This document shows, piece by piece, positions 15,553-25,046 of a stretch of DNA of 64,000 nucleotides (positions are counted from its first letter, which is position 1; every line of letters begins with the position of its first letter). This DNA comes from Mesorhizobium_B sp035998495. Lineage in GTDB: Bacteria > Pseudomonadota > Alphaproteobacteria > Rhizobiales > Rhizobiaceae. The translations under genes and the position numbers were made by a program. Under the pieces are notes generated by a model. It did no database searches and was not told the origin of the DNA. It worked only from the letters and a program-made list of their open reading frames with translations. Location: positions 1 to 64,000 of the forward strand of contig DASYHP010000072.1 of the NCBI GenBank assembly GCA_035998495.1, given 5' to 3'.

Positions 15553-17661
15553 ATGCTCGACACACCGCGCGGGAGCGACGCGCGCCTGCAAAGCTTGTGG
15601 GACGAGGCCAAGGCCGCCGGCATGGGCGAACCCGAGCGGCTGGTCTATCGCTCGAACCTTCTGGGCTCCGACAAGCGCATCACCAATTTCGGCGGCGGCA
15701 ACACCTCGGCCAAGGTGAGGGAGCGCGACCCGCTGACGGGCGAGGCGACCGAGGTGCTTTGGGTCAAGGGCTCGGGCGGCGACCTCGGCACCATCCGGCT
15801 CGACGGCTTCTCCACCCTTTATGTGGACAAGCTCCAGGGCCTGAAGCGGCTCTACCGGGGCGTCGAGCACGAAGACGAGATGGTCGGGCTGCTCCCCCAC
15901 TGCACCTTCAACCTCAACCCGCGCGCGGCCTCCATCGACACGCCGCTGCACGCCTTCGTGCCCCACCCGCATGTGGACCACATGCACCCCGACGCGATCA
16001 TCGCCATCGCCGCCTCGAAGGACGGCGAGCGGCTCACGCGCGAGATCTTCGGCGAGCGTGTCGGCTGGCTGCCCTGGAAGCGGCCCGGATTCGAGCTCGG
16101 GCTTTGGCTGGAAACGTTCTGCCGCGAGAACCCCCAGGCCGAAGGCGTGATCCTGGGCAGCCACGGGCTCTTCACCTGGGGGCAGACGGGCCGAGAAGTC
16201 TATGAAACGACGCTGCGCGTCATCAACCGCGCGATTCGGTGGCTGGAGGAAAGGACCGCGGGCAAGCCCGCCTTCGGCGGCCCGGCGCGGCCCGTTCTGG
16301 CCGAGGCCGAGCGGCGCGCCTTCGCCGCGCAGCTCATGCCCACAATCCGCGGCATGATCTCGGCCGGCGAACGCAAGATCGGCCATTTCGACGACCAGCC
16401 GGCCGTCTTGGAATTCGTGGCCTCGCGCGACATGGAAGCGCTCGCCGCCCTGGGCACGAGCTGCCCCGACCACTTCCTGCGCACGAAGATCCGGCCGCTG
16501 GTGATCCCCTTCGATCCGGCCAAACCGGACCTCGGCGCGACGCTTCAAGCGCTGCCGCAAGCCGTGGAAGACTACGCACGCGATTATGCCGGCTTCTACG
16601 AGCGCTGCCGGCATCCCGATTCGCCCGTGATGCGCGACCCCAACGCCGTCGTCTATCTCGTGCCGGGCCTCGGCATGATCACATTCGCCCGCGACAAGGC
16701 GACGGCCCGGATCGCCGGCGAGTTCTACGTCAACGCCATCAACGTCATGCGCGGGGCGTCCGGCGTCTCGACCTACCAGGGCCTCTGCGAGCAGGAGGCC
16801 TTCGACATCGAATACTGGCTGCTGGAGGAGGCGAAGCTCCGGCGCATGCCCAAGCCCAAGCCGCTGCAGGGCCGCGTGGCGCTCGTCACCGGCGGGGCAG
16901 GCGGCATCGGCAAGGCGACCGCCGAACGTTTTTTGCGGGAGGGGGCCTGCGTGGTGCTCGCCGACATCGACGAGACGGCCCTCCCCGGCGCCGTCAAGCT
17001 GATGTCCGACCAGTTCTCCGCCGATTCGGTGCGCGGTGTGCGGCTCGACGTGACGAAGGAGGCGGACGTGGCGGAGGCCTACAGCTTCGCCGCCCTCGAA
17101 TATGGCGGGGTGGACATCCTCGTCTCCAACGCCGGCATTTCGTCGGCGGCGCCCGTGGAGGAGACGGAGCTGTCGCTCTGGAACCGCAACATGGACATCC
17201 TCGCGACGGGATATTTCCTGGTCTCGCGCGAGGCGTTCCGGCTGATGAAGCGGCAGAAGACGGGCGGCGCGATCGTCTTCGTGGCCTCCAAGAACGGGCT
17301 CGCCGCCTCACCCAACGCCTCGGCCTACTGCACGGCGAAAGCCGCCGAAATCCACCTCGCGCGCTGCCTGGCGCTGGAAGGCGCGGATCACGGCATCCGC
17401 GTCAACACGATCAACCCTGACGCCGTGCTGCGCGGGTCGAAGATCTGGGAAGGCGAATGGCGCGAGCAGCGCGCGGCCGCCTACAGCATGGCGCCCGACG
17501 GGCTCGAGGAGCACTATCGCAAGCGGTCCATGCTGAAGCTCTCCGTGTTTCCCGAAGACATCGCGGAGGCGGCGCTGTTTCTCGCCTCCGACCTGTCGGC
17601 CAAGTCCACGGGCAACATCATCAATGTGGACGCGGGCAACGCGGTGAGCTTCACGCGGTGA
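15553..17661 (+). CDS. rhaD: Bifunctional rhamnulose-1-phosphate aldolase / short-chain alcohol dehydrogenase
   Basis: A 702-residue fusion. Residues 1 to ~410 are a class II aldolase domain with the zinc-type histidine cluster PHPHVDHMHP (H138, H140, H143, H145). Residues ~430-702 are an SDR domain with VTGGAGGIG, VSNAGISSAAP and YCTAK (Y592, K596). The aldolase splits L-rhamnulose 1-phosphate to dihydroxyacetone phosphate and L-lactaldehyde; the dehydrogenase half would act on lactaldehyde. This fusion is the rhizobial RhaD. Shine-Dalgarno GGGAGG precedes ATG. It diverges from rhaR and leads to rhaI in the same direction. Confidence 0.92.
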   Translation: MLDTPRGSDARLQSLWDEAKAAGMGEPERLVYRSNLLGSDKRITNFGGGNTSAKVRERDPLTGEATEVLWVKGSGGDLGTIRLDGFSTLYVDKLQGLKRLYRGVEHEDEMVGLLPHCTFNLNPRAASIDTPLHAFVPHPHVDHMHPDAIIAIAASKDGERLTREIFGERVGWLPWKRPGFELGLWLETFCRENPQAEGVILGSHGLFTWGQTGREVYETTLRVINRAIRWLEERTAGKPAFGGPARPVLAEAERRAFAAQLMPTIRGMISAGERKIGHFDDQPAVLEFVASRDMEALAALGTSCPDHFLRTKIRPLVIPFDPAKPDLGATLQALPQAVEDYARDYAGFYERCRHPDSPVMRDPNAVVYLVPGLGMITFARDKATARIAGEFYVNAINVMRGASGVSTYQGLCEQEAFDIEYWLLEEAKLRRMPKPKPLQGRVALVTGGAGGIGKATAERFLREGACVVLADIDETALPGAVKLMSDQFSADSVRGVRLDVTKEADVAEAYSFAALEYGGVDILVSNAGISSAAPVEETELSLWNRNMDILATGYFLVSREAFRLMKRQKTGGAIVFVASKNGLAASPNASAYCTAKAAEIHLARCLALEGADHGIRVNTINPDAVLRGSKIWEGEWREQRAAAYSMAPDGLEEHYRKRSMLKLSVFPEDIAEAALFLASDLSAKSTGNIINVDAGNAVSFTR

Positions 17662-17684
17662 GCGGAGGGCTTTTCGGCCGAGGA

Positions 17685-17794
17685 CCCCCTCACCGTCTTG
17701 GCGCCAGCCGCACCACCGCGGTTCCTCGCCCCCGCTTTGCGGAGGAGAGGTGGATCGACCCGGAGCACAGCGGAGGGGCGAGACGGTGAGGGGG
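17685..17794. repeat. Palindromic intergenic repeat between rhaD and rhaI
   Basis: Long arms CCCCCTCACCGTCT (17685-17698) and AGACGGTGAGGGGG (17781-17794) are perfectly inverted and enclose ~80 bases of GC-rich, partly self-complementary sequence. This matches the style of dispersed repeats in rhizobial genomes and differs from the element at 13.1 kb. Confidence 0.65.
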
Positions 17795-17821
17795 AAGCCA
17801 CCCGCCTAGCAAGCGCGTGGG

Positions 17822-17980
17822 TCACCGCCGCTGAATCACCCAGATCGCATGGATGAGCCCCGGAATGTAGCCGAGCAGGGTCAAGAGGATGTTGAGCCAG
17901 AATTGCAGCCCGATGCCCACTTGCAGGAACACGCCGAGCGGCGGCACGAGGATGGCGAGCAGGATGCGAAAGACGTCCAT
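17822..17980 (-). CDS. Pmp3/YqaE family small membrane protein (UPF0057)
   Basis: A 52-residue protein with two hydrophobic segments: ILLAILVPPLGVFLQVGIG and FWLNILLTLLGYIPGLIHAIWVI. This is the Pmp3/YqaE family pattern, including the PPLGVFLQ turn and the LGYIPGLIHAIW second helix. Family members are plasma-membrane proteolipids linked to salt and cold stress. ATG at 17980 is chosen over an upstream start in the same frame because the family begins here. It lies on the opposite strand between rhaD and rhaI and is probably unrelated to rhamnose use. Confidence 0.88.
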   Translation of the reverse strand: MDVFRILLAILVPPLGVFLQVGIGLQFWLNILLTLLGYIPGLIHAIWVIQRR

Positions 17981-18053
17981 GGCGGTTGCTCCGGGTTCGA
18001 GAACCTGACCAACGCCTGAAATGGCCGTCCGTTCGCGAAAGGAAGGGGAGACG

Positions 18054-19346
18054 ATGACCGAACGCATGATCGACGGGGCAACTCTGGCCGAGCACAACGC
18101 CGCGCGCGAGCACGATCTGCGACGCGACTACGAGCACCTGGGCGAATGGCTCGCGCGGCGCGGGGTCTCCATCGACGCCGTGAAGGACAAGGTGAAGGCG
18201 TTCGGCGTGGCCATCCCCTCCTGGGGCGTGGGCACGGGCGGCACGCGCTTCGCGCGCTTCCCCGGCCCCGGCGAGCCGCGCGACGTGTTCGACAAGATCG
18301 AAGATTGTTCGGTCATCAACGAGCTGACGCGCGCCACGCCCACGGTTTCGCTGCACATCCCCTGGGACAAGGCCGACCCCAACCGGCTGAAACAGGCGGC
18401 GTCGCGCTTCGACCTCGGCTTCGACGCCATGAACTCCAACACGTTTGCGGACGCGAAGGGCCAGCAAAATTCCTATAAGTTCGGCTCGCTCTCCCACTCG
18501 GACCCCGCCGTGCGGCGTCAGGCGGTCGAGCACAATATCGAGTGCATCAGGATCGGCGAGACGCTGGGCTCGAAAGCCCTGACGATCTGGGTCGGCGACG
18601 GCTCCAACTTCCCCGGCCAAGTCAACTTCCGAAGCAGTTTCGAACGCTACCTGGAAGCGGTGGGCGAAATCTACGACGCGCTGCCCGACGACTGGCGGCT
18701 CTTCACCGAGCACAAGATGTACGAGCCGGCGTTCTACTCCACCGTCGTGCAGGACTGGGGCACCAACTACCTGATCGCTCAGGAGCTGGGCCCAAAAGCC
18801 TTCTGCCTGGTCGATCTCGGCCATCACGCGCCGAACGTGAACATTGAGATGATCGTGTCGCGGCTGATCCAGTTCCAAAAACTCGGCGGCTTCCACTTCA
18901 ACGATTCCAAATATGGCGACGACGACCTCGATGCCGGCTCGATCGATCCCTTCCGGCTGTTCCTCGTCTTCAACGAGCTGGTGGACGCGGAACTTTCGGG
19001 CGCCGATGGCTTCGACCCCGCCCACATGCTCGACCAGAGCCACAACGTAACCGACCCCATCGAAAGCCTGATGCGCTCGGCCGCCGAGCTGGCCCGCGCC
19101 TATGCGCAGGCCCTGATCGTGGATCGCGCGGCGCTGCAAGACTTCCAGGAGGGCAATGACGCCCTGATGGCTTCCGAAACGCTGAAATCCGCCTTCCGCA
19201 CGGATGTCGAGCCGATCCTGGCGCTCGCCCGGCTGGAGAAGGGCGGGGCCATCGATCCGGTCGGCGCCTATCGCGCGAGCCGCTACCGCGAGCGGGTGGC
19301 GGCAGAACGCCCGACCGTGCAGAGCGGGACCGGCGGCATCGTGTGA
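18054..19346 (+). CDS. rhaI: L-rhamnose isomerase (Pseudomonas stutzeri/rhizobial type)
   Basis: A 430-residue TIM-barrel sugar isomerase converting L-rhamnose to L-rhamnulose. Metal and active-site stretches are FTEHKMYEPAFYSTVVQDWG, CLVDLGHHAPNVN and GFHFNDSKYGDDDLDAGSID. The length and the C-terminal DPVGAYRASRYRERVAAERP fit the P. stutzeri-type enzyme, not E. coli RhaA. ATG at 18054 is preceded by GGAAGGGGAG. It lies downstream of rhaD, separated by a repeat and an opposite-strand Pmp3 gene, so it may have its own promoter. Confidence 0.92.
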   Translation: MTERMIDGATLAEHNAAREHDLRRDYEHLGEWLARRGVSIDAVKDKVKAFGVAIPSWGVGTGGTRFARFPGPGEPRDVFDKIEDCSVINELTRATPTVSLHIPWDKADPNRLKQAASRFDLGFDAMNSNTFADAKGQQNSYKFGSLSHSDPAVRRQAVEHNIECIRIGETLGSKALTIWVGDGSNFPGQVNFRSSFERYLEAVGEIYDALPDDWRLFTEHKMYEPAFYSTVVQDWGTNYLIAQELGPKAFCLVDLGHHAPNVNIEMIVSRLIQFQKLGGFHFNDSKYGDDDLDAGSIDPFRLFLVFNELVDAELSGADGFDPAHMLDQSHNVTDPIESLMRSAAELARAYAQALIVDRAALQDFQEGNDALMASETLKSAFRTDVEPILALARLEKGGAIDPVGAYRASRYRERVAAERPTVQSGTGGIV

Positions 19347-19347
19347 G

Positions 19348-19375
19348 GCCGCTCGCCGCTTCGAAAACGAGCGGC
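19348..19375 (+). terminator. Possible terminator after rhaI
   Basis: Inverted arms GCCGCTCG (19348-19355) and CGAGCGGC (19368-19375) with a 12-base loop start 1 base after the rhaI stop, between convergent genes. There is no clear T-run on either strand. Confidence 0.35.
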
Positions 19376-19385
19376 GCTCCGCCGG

Positions 19386-19697
19386 TTAGAGCGTCCGGCG
19401 CCGCCTCAAGTGGCGCGACAAGCCGGCCGAAAGAAGCGCGAGCGCCGTCATCTGCAGGAAGATCCACGCGCCCAGCGCCGAGACATGCGCCGGCCATGCT
19501 TCCACAGCGTGGGGATCGGCCGTCCACCAAACGTCGAGAACGAGCAGGCCGCTCAGGACCGTCGCGGCGAGGATGGCGCAGATGCCGCCGGACACGCGCA
19601 GGAGCCGGCGCAGCAGGATTTCGACCGAGCGGGCGAGCGGCGATGCGCCGTTTCCCATCTGCGCCTGTTGCCTGGCGATGCGCATGGCTCGTCCCAC
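19386..19697 (-). CDS. Hypothetical small membrane protein
   Basis: About 103 residues with two predicted membrane helices: ICAILAATVLSGLLVLDVWW and VSALGAWIFLQMTALALLSAG, a basic N-terminus and a strongly basic C-terminus (RHLRRRRTL). I do not recognise a family. The start is uncertain: GTG at 19697 or ATG at 19685, neither with a strong ribosome-binding site. It is convergent with rhaI. The alternation of hydrophobic helices and positive ends argues for a real inner-membrane protein. Confidence 0.55.
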   Translation of the reverse strand: MGRAMRIARQQAQMGNGASPLARSVEILLRRLLRVSGGICAILAATVLSGLLVLDVWWTADPHAVEAWPAHVSALGAWIFLQMTALALLSAGLSRHLRRRRTL

Positions 19698-19781
19698 ATC
19701 GGCATTTCCGGCAATACTACGCCCAAGGTGAGGACTTGCCCATAGCCGGCTTGGCTTTTGGACCCTTCACCTGCAAGAAAC

Positions 19782-19799
19782 TTGTGCAGTATTGCACAA
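19782..19799. promoter_or_regulatory. 18-bp inverted repeat upstream of the small membrane protein
   Basis: TTGTGCA-GTAT-TGCACAA has perfect 7-base arms around a 4-base centre. It lies in a 199-base gap between two minus-strand genes, about 85 bases before the 19697 start. The symmetry fits a dimeric regulator; I cannot name the family. Confidence 0.4.
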
Positions 19800-19896
19800 A
19801 GATGGCGCTGCGCGAGCCGTCTCCACTTGCGTGGATCGTCTCTGGCTCCTTTGCCCGAAAGGCCCGATCGAGCACCGCCCAGGGCTTTGGCGCCCC

Positions 19897-20937
19897 TCAC
19901 ATCAGCTTGAAGGGAACGCCCGAGATCAGCGCCCGGACATAGCGCTTCTTCTGGAACAGCCCGTTGAGCGACACGCGGGGGAGCGCGGTCGGGTTCGCAA
20001 GGCTCTCATCCCGGATCACGCCGGGCCGCGTCGTCACGGCGAGTTCGAGGCCGGCGTCCTTCGCCGCCTTGAACTCGCGCTCGCCGGCGGCCGCCTCGAA
20101 TCCATAGGGGAAGGCGAAACTCGTCGGGCGCTTGGCCGTGAAGCGCTCCACCGCGTCGATCGACGCCGCGATCTCGTGCTCCAGACGCTTCTGCGGCACG
20201 CGCCTGAGATTCGCATGGGTGACGGTGTGGGCGCCGAAACGGGCGAGCGGGTCTTGCGCCAAGGTCCCGATCTCCGCCGCCGACATGGTGAGGCTTTCCG
20301 CGAGCCTGTCGGGGTCGATCCCATATGCGCGCGCAGCCCGGTCGATCCGCGCCACGGCCGCGTCCTCCTCCGCGCTCGCCACGAAGCCTGCGAAGCGGAG
20401 AAAGGCCCCCTGCTTCTGCGCCGCCGTGTCGAGGGGCAAGGTTTCGACCCCTTCGCCGAAATCGAACCGAACGGAGCGGTTCCGCGTGACGAGCGCCTCG
20501 GCCGTTTCCCACCACAGCGTGCGGGTCCGCTCGACGAAACCCTGCGTCAGGAAGATCGTGTAGGGCGCGCCGTGCCGCCGGAACACCGGCGCGGCGTGCT
20601 CGGCATTGTCGCGGAAACCGTCGTCCAGCGTGAAGCAGACGAAGCGGCGTTCGGGTTCGTCCGCCAGGCGCCGCGGCAGATCCTCGAGCGCCACGGGTGT
20701 CAGACCCTCCTCCAGGCTCGTGCGGATCGCCGCATCCAGGAACTCGGGCGTGACCGACAACAGCGCGTTGGGGCTGAACGCCTCGCTCGGCGGCCGCACA
20801 TGGTGCAGCGTGAAGATCAGGCCGCGCCCCGCGGCGGCGGGCCAAAGCGAGCGGGAGGGGGAAAGGGCCACGGCTTCGAGCCCGGCCCGTATGGCGGAAT
20901 ATTTGAGGAAGCTTCTGGCGGAGGCGAAGGCGGACAT
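19897..20937 (-). CDS. Polysaccharide deacetylase family protein (NodB domain)
   Basis: A 346-residue carbohydrate esterase 4 type protein. The NodB domain shows FTLDDGFRDN (the DD metal/catalytic pair), HHVRP near the N-terminus, FLTQGFVE, GAHTVTHANL (the two metal histidines) and FAFPYGFE. It would remove N-acetyl groups from a polysaccharide, or in some relatives act in lipopolysaccharide or exopolysaccharide synthesis. No signal peptide is evident, so it may act in the cytoplasm. It is not in an obvious polysaccharide cluster; the hybrid kinase gene upstream lies 69 bases away in the same direction. Confidence 0.85.
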   Translation of the reverse strand: MSAFASARSFLKYSAIRAGLEAVALSPSRSLWPAAAGRGLIFTLHHVRPPSEAFSPNALLSVTPEFLDAAIRTSLEEGLTPVALEDLPRRLADEPERRFVCFTLDDGFRDNAEHAAPVFRRHGAPYTIFLTQGFVERTRTLWWETAEALVTRNRSVRFDFGEGVETLPLDTAAQKQGAFLRFAGFVASAEEDAAVARIDRAARAYGIDPDRLAESLTMSAAEIGTLAQDPLARFGAHTVTHANLRRVPQKRLEHEIAASIDAVERFTAKRPTSFAFPYGFEAAAGEREFKAAKDAGLELAVTTRPGVIRDESLANPTALPRVSLNGLFQKKRYVRALISGVPFKLM

Positions 20938-21006
20938 GTCGTGCCGGGAACCGATGGGAGGTGAGCGCCCCGAAACTGCCGCATGTTCGCTTAAGGAAGC
21001 TTTCGC

Positions 21007-23715
21007 TCACCCCGCCAAACTGTTCGCTTCCCGCCGCTCGAGATAGGCCGTCATGGCATCAGCCGTTTCGCCGAGTGCGGCTTCCAGTTCGGCGAGCGCG
21101 CGCTTGGGCGCGGCGACACCGTTCTTGCAGCCGTCCTCGATCGCGCCGCACAGAGCGCCCGCGCGCGCCGCGCCCGCGCTCAGGCACATGGACTTCAGCG
21201 CATGCGCCAGCTTGGCCGCCTCAGCCGGCGGGCCGTCGAGCCCGGCCCGGAGATTGTCGAGCGCGCCCGGCGCGTGGGTCCGGAACAGGCCGAACACGCG
21301 GCCCGCCAGCGCTTGGCCCTTCGCCGCGGACAGGGATTCGAACATGTCGAGCGTTTCGGGCGACAGGAGCGGCGGCCGCTCCGCGCGCGCGTCCTTGTCG
21401 GAAACCGGCGATCCGGGCGCTGGGCCGGCGCGCTCCGCCTCGGCCACTGCCCCCGCCGGAGACGGCGCGCGACTCGCCAAGACCTCGCCGATCTGGGCGA
21501 TGGTGAAGGGCTTCGCCACATAGGCGTCCATGCCCGCCTCCTGCCAGCGCTTGGCCTCGGGCCCCGTCACATGGGCGGTGAGCGCCACGATGAGGGCGGG
21601 CTCGCGCCCGCCCGCGCGCTCCAACTCGCGCAGCCTGGCGGTCGCCGTGAACCCGTCCATACCCGGCATGGAGCAGTCCATGAACACCACATCGTATGGG
21701 CGTTCGCCGAAGCGCTCTATGGCCTCGGGCCCGCTTTCGGCCATATCGGCGCGGATGTTGAAGCCCGCCAAGGCCTCGCCCAGCACCTCACGGTTGACGG
21801 CGGTGTCGTCCACGGCGAGCACACGCAGGCCCCCGAGGTCGGGCAGGCTCAAAGGCGCTTGCCGCCCTTCGCTCCGGCTCCGTAAGCCCGTCCAGTCGCC
21901 CGAGGCGAGCGCTGAGGCCACCGCGTCGAGCTCGCCCCGGCCGAGCGGCAGGGCGATTTCGCCCACCACGTTCGAGGCGGTCGGCAAGGCGCCCCCCGCT
22001 GCCGCGAAGGGCCGCAGCAGGACAATGGGCGCCTCGGCCGCCGCGCAAAACTCCTGCCCGGCCTCCGCCATGACGAGGTCGAGGGGCGCTGCCGCCTCCG
22101 CGACCAGCGTCGCGCCCCGCGCGGAAAATGCCCTGGCGACGGCGGCTTGCGCCAGGCCCGCGGCCGCGGCCACGAACACGCGCTTGCCCTCCAGGCGCAC
22201 GGGCTCGGGGCTCGCTTCCGCCACGGCCAGCGCCAGGCGGAAGAAGAAGTCGGAGCCTCGCCCGACTTCGCTCTCCACCGTGAGCTCGCCGCCCATGGCC
22301 TCCACGAGCCGCCGCGAGATCGACAGGCCCAATCCCGTGCCGCCATAGCGCCGGGTGATGGTCTGGTCGGCCTGGGAGAAGCGCTCGAAGATGCGGTCGC
22401 GCTTCTCCGCCGATATGCCGATGCCCGTGTCGCGCACATGGACCTCGATGCCGACGCTCCCCTCCCCCACCGCCCGGCCGGACCGCAGCACCTCCACCGT
22501 CACGCCGCCGGTTTCCGTGAACTTGAGGGCGTTGTTGACGAGATTGCCGATCACCTGGCCGAGCCGCGTCGGGTCGCCGATGCAGGTGCGCGGCAGGTCG
22601 GGCGCGACGAAGAGCGCGATCGCGAGCCCCTTCTCCCGCGCGCGCTCGGCGAACAGGCTCGCGGTGTCCTCGACCGCCGCGTCGAGCGAGAAGGGGATCG
22701 CCTCCAGGCTCAGCATGCCCGCCTCGATCTTGGAGAAATCGAGGATGTCGTTAATGATCCCCAAAAGCCCGCGGCCCGAGCGCCGGATGATCTCGGCATA
22801 GCGCAGGTGCTTGGGCGCCAGCGGCGCGGCCGACAGCATCTCGGCCATCACCATCATGCCGTTCATGGGCGTGCGGATTTCATGGCTCATGGTGGCGAGG
22901 AAGTCGGACTTCGCCGCGTTGGCCCGCTCGGCCTCCTCCTTGGCCACGCGCAGCTCCCCCGTGCGCTCCTCCACCGTCTGTTCGAGGGTGTCGCGGTGGC
23001 GCTGGAGCTGGCGGTCGCGCCGCTCGATATGGCCGAACATCTCGTTGAAGGCGTCCACCAGCACGCCGATCTCGTCGGGCCGCTCCTTGCTTAGCCGCCG
23101 CGTGAGGTCGGAACGCTCGCCGATGTCGCCGAGTTCGGCGGCGAGCGCGCCCAAGGGCCGGATGATGCGGGCCGTCTGGGCGCGCGCGAAAAGCGAGGTC
23201 ACGAGCGTCAGGCCGGCCACGAAGAGGAGCGAGACCTGCAGCGCGCCGAGATAGCGGGAGCGCACCGAGGAGATCTCCGCCACCATCGTCAGCGAGCCGA
23301 TGACGAGGCCCCCGTGCCGGATGTCGGCCGAAACGCTGAGCGTCTCCGCCGTGAGCAACGACCAGAAGCTCGCATCTCTGAGCCGCGTGTCTCGCCCTTC
23401 CAGCATGGCGGCCTGGCCGAGTTCGGCCACCACGGCCCCGTCCGCGGCTCGCGCGGCGGCGTGGCGGACCTCGGGCAGCTCGCGGATGCCGCGCAGCACG
23501 GTCAGCGCCGCGCGCTCGTCGCGCTCGCGCACGCCGGGGGCAGCGGCGGCGGCGAAGGCCGCGGCCGAGCTCCTGAGCCGCGCCTGCTCCGCCAGCACGG
23601 TCTGGCGAAACTCGGTCAGGAGAAAGAATGACACGCTGCAAAGAATGCCGGCCAGAACCGCGAGCACCACGACGCGGGAAAGCCGGGTCCCGATCGATTT
23701 GACGTGTTGACGCAT
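21007..23715 (-). CDS. Hybrid histidine kinase with HAMP, receiver and Hpt domains
   Basis: A protein of about 902 residues. Order: membrane helix (SRVVVLAVLAGILCSVSFFLL), periplasmic sensor (~30-165, CHASE8-like), second helix, HAMP, a coiled coil, HisKA with FLATMSHEIRTPMNG, HATPase (NLVNNALKFTETGG, GTGLGLSISRRLVEAMGG), a degenerate linker, receiver (VLAVDDTAVNREVLG, VFMDCSMPGMDGF) and a C-terminal Hpt (LAHALKSMCLSAGA). This is a complete internal phosphorelay. ATG at 23715 is preferred; GTG at 23751 is possible. It diverges from the REC-EAL regulator, its likely partner. Confidence 0.9.
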   Translation of the reverse strand: MRQHVKSIGTRLSRVVVLAVLAGILCSVSFFLLTEFRQTVLAEQARLRSSAAAFAAAAAPGVRERDERAALTVLRGIRELPEVRHAAARAADGAVVAELGQAAMLEGRDTRLRDASFWSLLTAETLSVSADIRHGGLVIGSLTMVAEISSVRSRYLGALQVSLLFVAGLTLVTSLFARAQTARIIRPLGALAAELGDIGERSDLTRRLSKERPDEIGVLVDAFNEMFGHIERRDRQLQRHRDTLEQTVEERTGELRVAKEEAERANAAKSDFLATMSHEIRTPMNGMMVMAEMLSAAPLAPKHLRYAEIIRRSGRGLLGIINDILDFSKIEAGMLSLEAIPFSLDAAVEDTASLFAERAREKGLAIALFVAPDLPRTCIGDPTRLGQVIGNLVNNALKFTETGGVTVEVLRSGRAVGEGSVGIEVHVRDTGIGISAEKRDRIFERFSQADQTITRRYGGTGLGLSISRRLVEAMGGELTVESEVGRGSDFFFRLALAVAEASPEPVRLEGKRVFVAAAAGLAQAAVARAFSARGATLVAEAAAPLDLVMAEAGQEFCAAAEAPIVLLRPFAAAGGALPTASNVVGEIALPLGRGELDAVASALASGDWTGLRSRSEGRQAPLSLPDLGGLRVLAVDDTAVNREVLGEALAGFNIRADMAESGPEAIERFGERPYDVVFMDCSMPGMDGFTATARLRELERAGGREPALIVALTAHVTGPEAKRWQEAGMDAYVAKPFTIAQIGEVLASRAPSPAGAVAEAERAGPAPGSPVSDKDARAERPPLLSPETLDMFESLSAAKGQALAGRVFGLFRTHAPGALDNLRAGLDGPPAEAAKLAHALKSMCLSAGAARAGALCGAIEDGCKNGVAAPKRALAELEAALGETADAMTAYLERREANSLAG

Positions 23716-23844
23716 GGGAAATCCGCCGATTGCACTCACGTCAGAATGCACCCGCTCCGGTTAATCTTCCTTTTTCCTTCTGGTTGTAAGCCTCGCTACG
23801 GGGGAATGCTGAAAGTCGAAACTTGCTCGGAAGAGATTAGCTTC

Positions 23845-25035
23845 ATGGAACAAGGCTCGAACATCCTTCTGGTCGACGACGACCCCGTCTTCCTGGCGGT
23901 CGCCGAAAGCGTGGTCGGCGCATTGGGCGACCATGATGTCGCCACGGCGTCGAGCGGCGGCGAGGGCCTTGCGGCCCTGCGCGCCCGTCAGGGAGGGTTC
24001 GACCTCATCATCCTCGACCTCAATATGCCCGGGCTCGACGGGCTCGCCTTTCTGCGCGGCGCGTCCGAGCTGGGCTTCAAGGGCCAGGTCGTGATCTCGT
24101 CGGGCGAAAGCGAGGCCGTCCTGCGGGCCGCCCAGCGCATGGGCGAGATGCTGCGCGTGAAGGTGGCCGGCGCGCTCAAGAAGCCACTCTCGGTGGCCAG
24201 CCTTTCGGCGGTCCTGGAGAAGGCCGCGGCGGCGCCCGAGCGCCAGGAGACCTATTCCTCCCGCATCAGCGTTCCCGACGCGATCGAGGCCTTGGAGCTG
24301 GTACCCTTCTACCAGGGGCAGCACAGGGCCGGCGACGGCGCCCTGGTCGGGATCGAGGCGCTGATCCGCGCCCGCGCCCCCGACGGGCAGATCCATGGGC
24401 CGGGCAAGCTGTTCGGCCTGGTCCACGGGCATGCGGCGCTGGTCAAGGTCACGCTGGAGATCGCCGAGAAGGTTCTGGAGGACGCCAGGAACTGGCAGGC
24501 GCAAGGGCTTTTCCCCCGCGTCTCCATCAATTTCGACGCCGGCGTGCTGGAGGATCCGGCGATCGGGCCCACCGTCGCCGACTTGGTCGCGCAGAAAGGC
24601 ATAGACGCCGAACGGATCTGCCTGGAGCTCACGGAAACCGCGCTGCCGGCCGACATGACGCGGCTCATGGAGTCGCTCGCGCGGCTCAGGATGAAGGGGT
24701 TCCAGTTGTCGCTCGACGACTACGGCGCCGGCGGCTCGAATTTTGAGCTCCTGCGCCTGTGCCCCTTCACCGAGGTGAAGATCGACGGCTCGGTGATGCG
24801 GTCCGCCGCCGAGGAGCCGGTCGCGCGCCGGTTCCTGGAGTCCACAGTCGGCATGGCGGCAGAGCTTAAGCTCGAACTGGTGGGGGAAGGCGTGGAGACG
24901 CCGGCGCAGCTCGCGGTCGCGCGCGAATGCGGGGTGGACGTGATCCAAGGTTTTCTGTTCTCACGCCCCGAGCCCGCGGACCAGGTGCGGCAAAGGCTTG
25001 AGCCTCTCCCGGCACTGATGAGACGGGCCGGCTGA
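23845..25035 (+). CDS. Response regulator with EAL domain (cyclic-di-GMP phosphodiesterase)
   Basis: A 396-residue protein. The N-terminal receiver has acidic pocket DDD (11-13), phospho-acceptor D58 (LIILDLNMPGLDG) and K112/K113. The EAL domain starts near 145 and keeps GIEALIRAR (E171), SINFDAG, LELTET, LSLDDYGAG, VKIDGSV, VGEGVET and QGFLFSRP, so it should hydrolyse cyclic-di-GMP. ATG at 23845 follows GGAAGAG by 9 bases. It diverges from the hybrid kinase and is followed by TadG-like genes after 11 bases, linking phosphorelay, cyclic-di-GMP and surface structures. Confidence 0.9.
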   Translation: MEQGSNILLVDDDPVFLAVAESVVGALGDHDVATASSGGEGLAALRARQGGFDLIILDLNMPGLDGLAFLRGASELGFKGQVVISSGESEAVLRAAQRMGEMLRVKVAGALKKPLSVASLSAVLEKAAAAPERQETYSSRISVPDAIEALELVPFYQGQHRAGDGALVGIEALIRARAPDGQIHGPGKLFGLVHGHAALVKVTLEIAEKVLEDARNWQAQGLFPRVSINFDAGVLEDPAIGPTVADLVAQKGIDAERICLELTETALPADMTRLMESLARLRMKGFQLSLDDYGAGGSNFELLRLCPFTEVKIDGSVMRSAAEEPVARRFLESTVGMAAELKLELVGEGVETPAQLAVARECGVDVIQGFLFSRPEPADQVRQRLEPLPALMRRAG

Positions 25036-25046
25036 CGGAGGTTGGG

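Noticed and set aside
17696..19139. Minus-strand open frame across rhaI
   Set aside because: It is a shadow of the rhamnose isomerase; only its lower end covers real intergenic DNA.
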